Shown piece by piece: positions 61,445 to 64,000 of a DNA stretch of 64,000 nt; positions within the stretch are counted from its first letter, which is position 1, and every line of letters begins with the position of its first letter. Under the pieces are notes generated by a model. It ran no database searches. It was not told the DNA's origin and was given only the letters and a program-made list of their open reading frames with translations. This DNA comes from Microbacterium sp. T2.11-28 (GTDB lineage Bacteria > Actinomycetota > Actinomycetes > Actinomycetales > Microbacteriaceae). Both the position numbers and the translations under genes were made by a program. The stretch is from assembly GCF_950097975.1 (NCBI RefSeq), contig NZ_CATNHF010000002.1:1-64000 (forward strand). Reading direction: 5' to 3'.

Positions 61445-62682
61445 CCCGCGAGGATGCCGCGGCGCCGGGTCCGGCCGCCCGCGCCGCGGCATCCGACCGC
61501 GAGCTCGCACGCCTGGTGCGGGAAGAGGCGGCGCGCATCGTCGGGATCCTGACGGCGACGACGGGCAGCCTGGACGTCGCGGAGGAGGCGACGGCCGAGG
61601 CGATCGAGGAGGCGCTGGCGGACTGGCGACGGCGCGGGGTGCCGCCGCGGCCGGGGGGCTGGCTGCTGCAGGCGGCGCGCCACAACGCCCTGGACCGCCT
61701 GCGTCGCGACCGGACCTACCGCGCCAAGCTGGAGCACCTGGCCGAGACGGCGGTCCCGCCGACCCCGACGGAGACCGACGAGCGGCTGCCGCTCCTGTTC
61801 GGCTGCTGCCACCCGGCACTGGCGCCCGAGGCGCAGCTCGCGCTGACGCTGCGCGCCGTCCTCGGCGTCACGACCGCGCAGATCGCCCGGGCGACCGTCG
61901 AATCCGAGGCGACCGTCGGGCAGCGCATCTCGCGTGCCAAGCGCCGCATGGCGGCCATCGCGATCCCGCTGCGGATCCCCGGCCCCGCGGAGCGCTCGGA
62001 CCGTCTCGACCTCGTGCTCACCGTTGTGTCGGTCCTCTACGACACGGCGCACCTGGCCGCCGGGGCCGACGCGGTGGCCGATCGCGACCTCGCCGACGAT
62101 GCGCTGTGGCTGGCGCGGGTGATCGCCGAGGAGCTGCCGGGCGAGGCCGAGGCGGCGGGTCTGCACGCGCTGCTGCTGTTCCACCGCGCGCGCGAGGGCG
62201 CCCGCTCCGCGGGTGGCGAGCTGGTGCTGCTCGATCGTCAGGACCGTCGCCGCTGGGACCCCGAGCTCATCGCGCGCGGCCGCGCCGAGCTCGACCGGGC
62301 GGCTGCGCTGCGTGCGCCGGGGCGCTGGCAGCTCCATGCGGCGATCGCCGCGTGCCACATCGACGCGCCGTCGGCCGAACGCACCGACTGGCTGCAGATG
62401 CTCGTGCTCTACGACATGCTCCGCGGATACGACCCGTCGCCGATCGTCGCGCTGAACCGGGCCGTCGTCCTGGCCCGCGTCGCCGGCGCGCGCCCCGCGC
62501 TGGCCGAGGTCGACGCGCTCGCCCCGCGGCTGTCCGGCTACCGGCTGTGGCACGCGGTCCGGGGCCGGCTCCTGCGCGATCTGGGGCGGACCGACGAAGC
62601 CGACGCGGCCGACCGGCGCGCGCTGGAGCTGACGGACAACCGCGCCGAGCGCCGGTTGCTGGCCGAACGCCTCTCGCGCTGA
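61441..62682 (+). CDS. ECF42-type RNA polymerase sigma factor with C-terminal extension
   Basis: 413 residues from GTG 61441. Sigma-2 region at about 22-90 (PGGWLLQAARHNALDRLRR) and sigma-4 helix-turn-helix at about 125-170 (LGVTTAQIARATVESEATVGQRISRAKRRM) bind core polymerase and promoter. Residues from about 185 on form the long helical TPR-like extension (DUF6596) of this group, which replaces an anti-sigma factor in control. Translationally coupled to the DGPF protein. Confidence 0.93.
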   Translation: MTREDAAAPGPAARAAASDRELARLVREEAARIVGILTATTGSLDVAEEATAEAIEEALADWRRRGVPPRPGGWLLQAARHNALDRLRRDRTYRAKLEHLAETAVPPTPTETDERLPLLFGCCHPALAPEAQLALTLRAVLGVTTAQIARATVESEATVGQRISRAKRRMAAIAIPLRIPGPAERSDRLDLVLTVVSVLYDTAHLAAGADAVADRDLADDALWLARVIAEELPGEAEAAGLHALLLFHRAREGARSAGGELVLLDRQDRRRWDPELIARGRAELDRAAALRAPGRWQLHAAIAACHIDAPSAERTDWLQMLVLYDMLRGYDPSPIVALNRAVVLARVAGARPALAEVDALAPRLSGYRLWHAVRGRLLRDLGRTDEADAADRRALELTDNRAERRLLAERLSR

Positions 62683-62718
62683 GTCGGCGCGCGGGACGGT
62701 CGTCGTCGCCGGGCCTCC

Positions 62719-64000
62719 TCAGCGCGCCGCGACCGGCGCGGCGCTCGGGGCGGTGTCCAGTGCGTGACGGACCAGCCGCTCGAGCGTCTCCAGGCCGTCC
62801 CGGGAGAGGATCGACTCCAGGTGACCCTGGATGGTCGCGTACCCCGGACCGCGCAGCGCGTAGACGTCGCCCGAGACGGGATCGGCGGCGATCTCGGTCG
62901 CACCGAGCGTCGCCGTGCCGGGCTCGACCCGGGCGGTGAACGTGTTGTAGAAGCCGATCGACGCCGGCTGCCCGAACACGTCGACCTCCTTCTGGAGGCC
63001 CTGGTGCGGCGCCGCCAGCGGCGCCAGATCGATCCCCAGCCGGTCGGCGAGGATCTGGTGGCTCAGGCACACCGCCAGCAGCGCCCGCCCCGACGACATC
63101 CGCGCGTCCACGACCGCGCGCATGCGCGCGAGGCGCGCACTGTCCGGATCGCGCGGATCTCCCGGGCCGGGCCCCGAGACGACGAGGTCGGCGACGTCGA
63201 TCGCGGCCGGATCGGCGTCGGTCCACGGCACGATCGTCACATCGAAGCCGAGGTGGCGCAGCTGGTGGGCGAGCATCGTCGTGAAGCGGTCCTCGGCGTC
63301 GACGACGACCGCCGACCTCCCGGCGCCGACCGCGGAGCGGCCGACGGCGGCGGGGGAGTCCTGCGGATTCAGCCAGAACGACGCCAGCCGCTCGTTGCGG
63401 GCGGCCAGGAGCGTCGCCACGCGTTCGTCGTCGGCGAGCAGGCGCGGCTGCGCCGTCGGCGCGTCCTCGTCGAGGGCCGCCGCGGGCGCGTCGCGATCGA
63501 CGGCGCCGAGAGCGCCCAGCACGCCGGCCGCCTTGCCATGGGTCTCGCCGACCTCGCCGTACGGGTCGGAGTGGCGGACGAGCGTGGCCCCCACCGGCAC
63601 ACGCAGCCTGCCGTCCTCGAGGTAGGCGGTGCGGATCAGGATCGGCGCGTCGAGGTCGTGCCCCGCGCCGCCGGCAGCGTCGTCCCGGCCGTGGGGCGTG
63701 AAGAGCGCGGCGACGCCGGAGTAGTACCCGCGCGGCGAGCGCTCGTGGCGCGCGATCACCGTGCAGGCGTTCTGCATCGGGGAGCCCGTCACGGTCGGCG
63801 CGAACATCGTCTCCCGCAGGATCTCGCGCGGGTCCATGGTGCTGCGCCCCCGCAGCATGTACTCGGTATGGGTCAGGCGCGACATCTCCTTCAGGTGCGG
63901 CCCGGTGATGCGGCCCCCGTCGCTGCAGACCGCCGACATCATCTTGAGCTCCTCGTCGACGACCATGAAGAGCTCCTCGGTCTCCTTGGTCGAGGAGAGG
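62719..64000 (-). CDS. PhzE-like chorismate-using enzyme with fused amidotransferase, partial
   Basis: At least 427 residues; the frame stays open through the right edge, so the N-terminal part is missing. The visible N-terminal segment is the end of a chorismate-binding (TrpE/PhzE-type) domain: STKETEELFMVVDEELK, MFAPTVTGSPMQNACTVI and RGYYSGVAAL. The C-terminal class I glutamine amidotransferase has GPGDPRD, the nucleophile Cys in LLAVCLSHQIL and GHLES with the catalytic His/Glu. This fused order is found in PhzE (2-amino-2-desoxyisochorismate synthase) and some anthranilate synthases; which one cannot be decided here. It converges with the sigma gene. Confidence 0.88.
   Translation of the reverse strand, partial: LSSTKETEELFMVVDEELKMMSAVCSDGGRITGPHLKEMSRLTHTEYMLRGRSTMDPREILRETMFAPTVTGSPMQNACTVIARHERSPRGYYSGVAALFTPHGRDDAAGGAGHDLDAPILIRTAYLEDGRLRVPVGATLVRHSDPYGEVGETHGKAAGVLGALGAVDRDAPAAALDEDAPTAQPRLLADDERVATLLAARNERLASFWLNPQDSPAAVGRSAVGAGRSAVVVDAEDRFTTMLAHQLRHLGFDVTIVPWTDADPAAIDVADLVVSGPGPGDPRDPDSARLARMRAVVDARMSSGRALLAVCLSHQILADRLGIDLAPLAAPHQGLQKEVDVFGQPASIGFYNTFTARVEPGTATLGATEIAADPVSGDVYALRGPGYATIQGHLESILSRDGLETLERLVRHALDTAPSAAPVAAR

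Overview
The window looks like a high-GC actinobacterial chromosome, most likely a Microbacterium-type member of the Microbacteriaceae. The basis is the gene order argS-lysA-hom-thrC-thrB-rho-prfA, the atpIBEFHAGDC cluster preceded by prmC, a TsaC/Sua5 gene and a WecA-like transferase, frequent GTG starts with 4-base overlaps, and rich G+C. Species identity is an inference from gene content; no search was run.

Region 1 (about 1-14.88 kb) is an accessory island of visibly lower G+C. It opens with the start of an IS-type transposase and carries mostly defence-type or unrecognised genes: a conserved unknown protein, a DUF3800-like protein that lacks its N-terminal part, two small membrane proteins, a 614-residue protein with a HEPN-like RNLAAH motif, an exonuclease-BRCT-Lsr2 fusion, an McrB/McrC type IV restriction pair, and a minus-strand set of PD-(D/E)xK-like nuclease, MazG-like pyrophosphohydrolase and GIY-YIG/DUF2075 helicase. 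It ends at the 3' end of a tRNA-Arg(CCG) gene, a classic integration site, with a broken gene fragment between.

Region 2 (about 14.9-52.7 kb) is the conserved core: a secreted SGNH hydrolase, a transglutaminase-like protein, argS, lysA-hom-thrC-thrB (lysine/threonine synthesis), rho, prfA, a cysE-cysK-cysK cysteine block, prmC, tsaC, a wecA-like gene, the complete ATP synthase operon ending in a strong terminator, a YaaA-family gene, membrane proteins, a PP2C phosphatase, an EccC-like FtsK ATPase, alanine dehydrogenase with an asparaginase, an OsmC-family protein, an acyltransferase, an FKBP lipoprotein and dxr.

Region 3 (52.7-59.6 kb) lies between dxr and rseP, genes that often neighbour each other in actinobacteria. 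It holds a pyruvate formate-lyase/activase pair with two FadR/GntR-type palindromes in its promoter, a MurE paralogue with an altered substrate motif (DQHP), a YcnI copper-related surface protein, a membrane protein, and a small gene behind a near-consensus LexA box.

Region 4 (59.7-64 kb) has rseP, a YCII/DGPF protein translationally coupled to an ECF42-type sigma factor with a possible self-promoter, and a PhzE-like chorismate amidotransferase that runs off the right edge.
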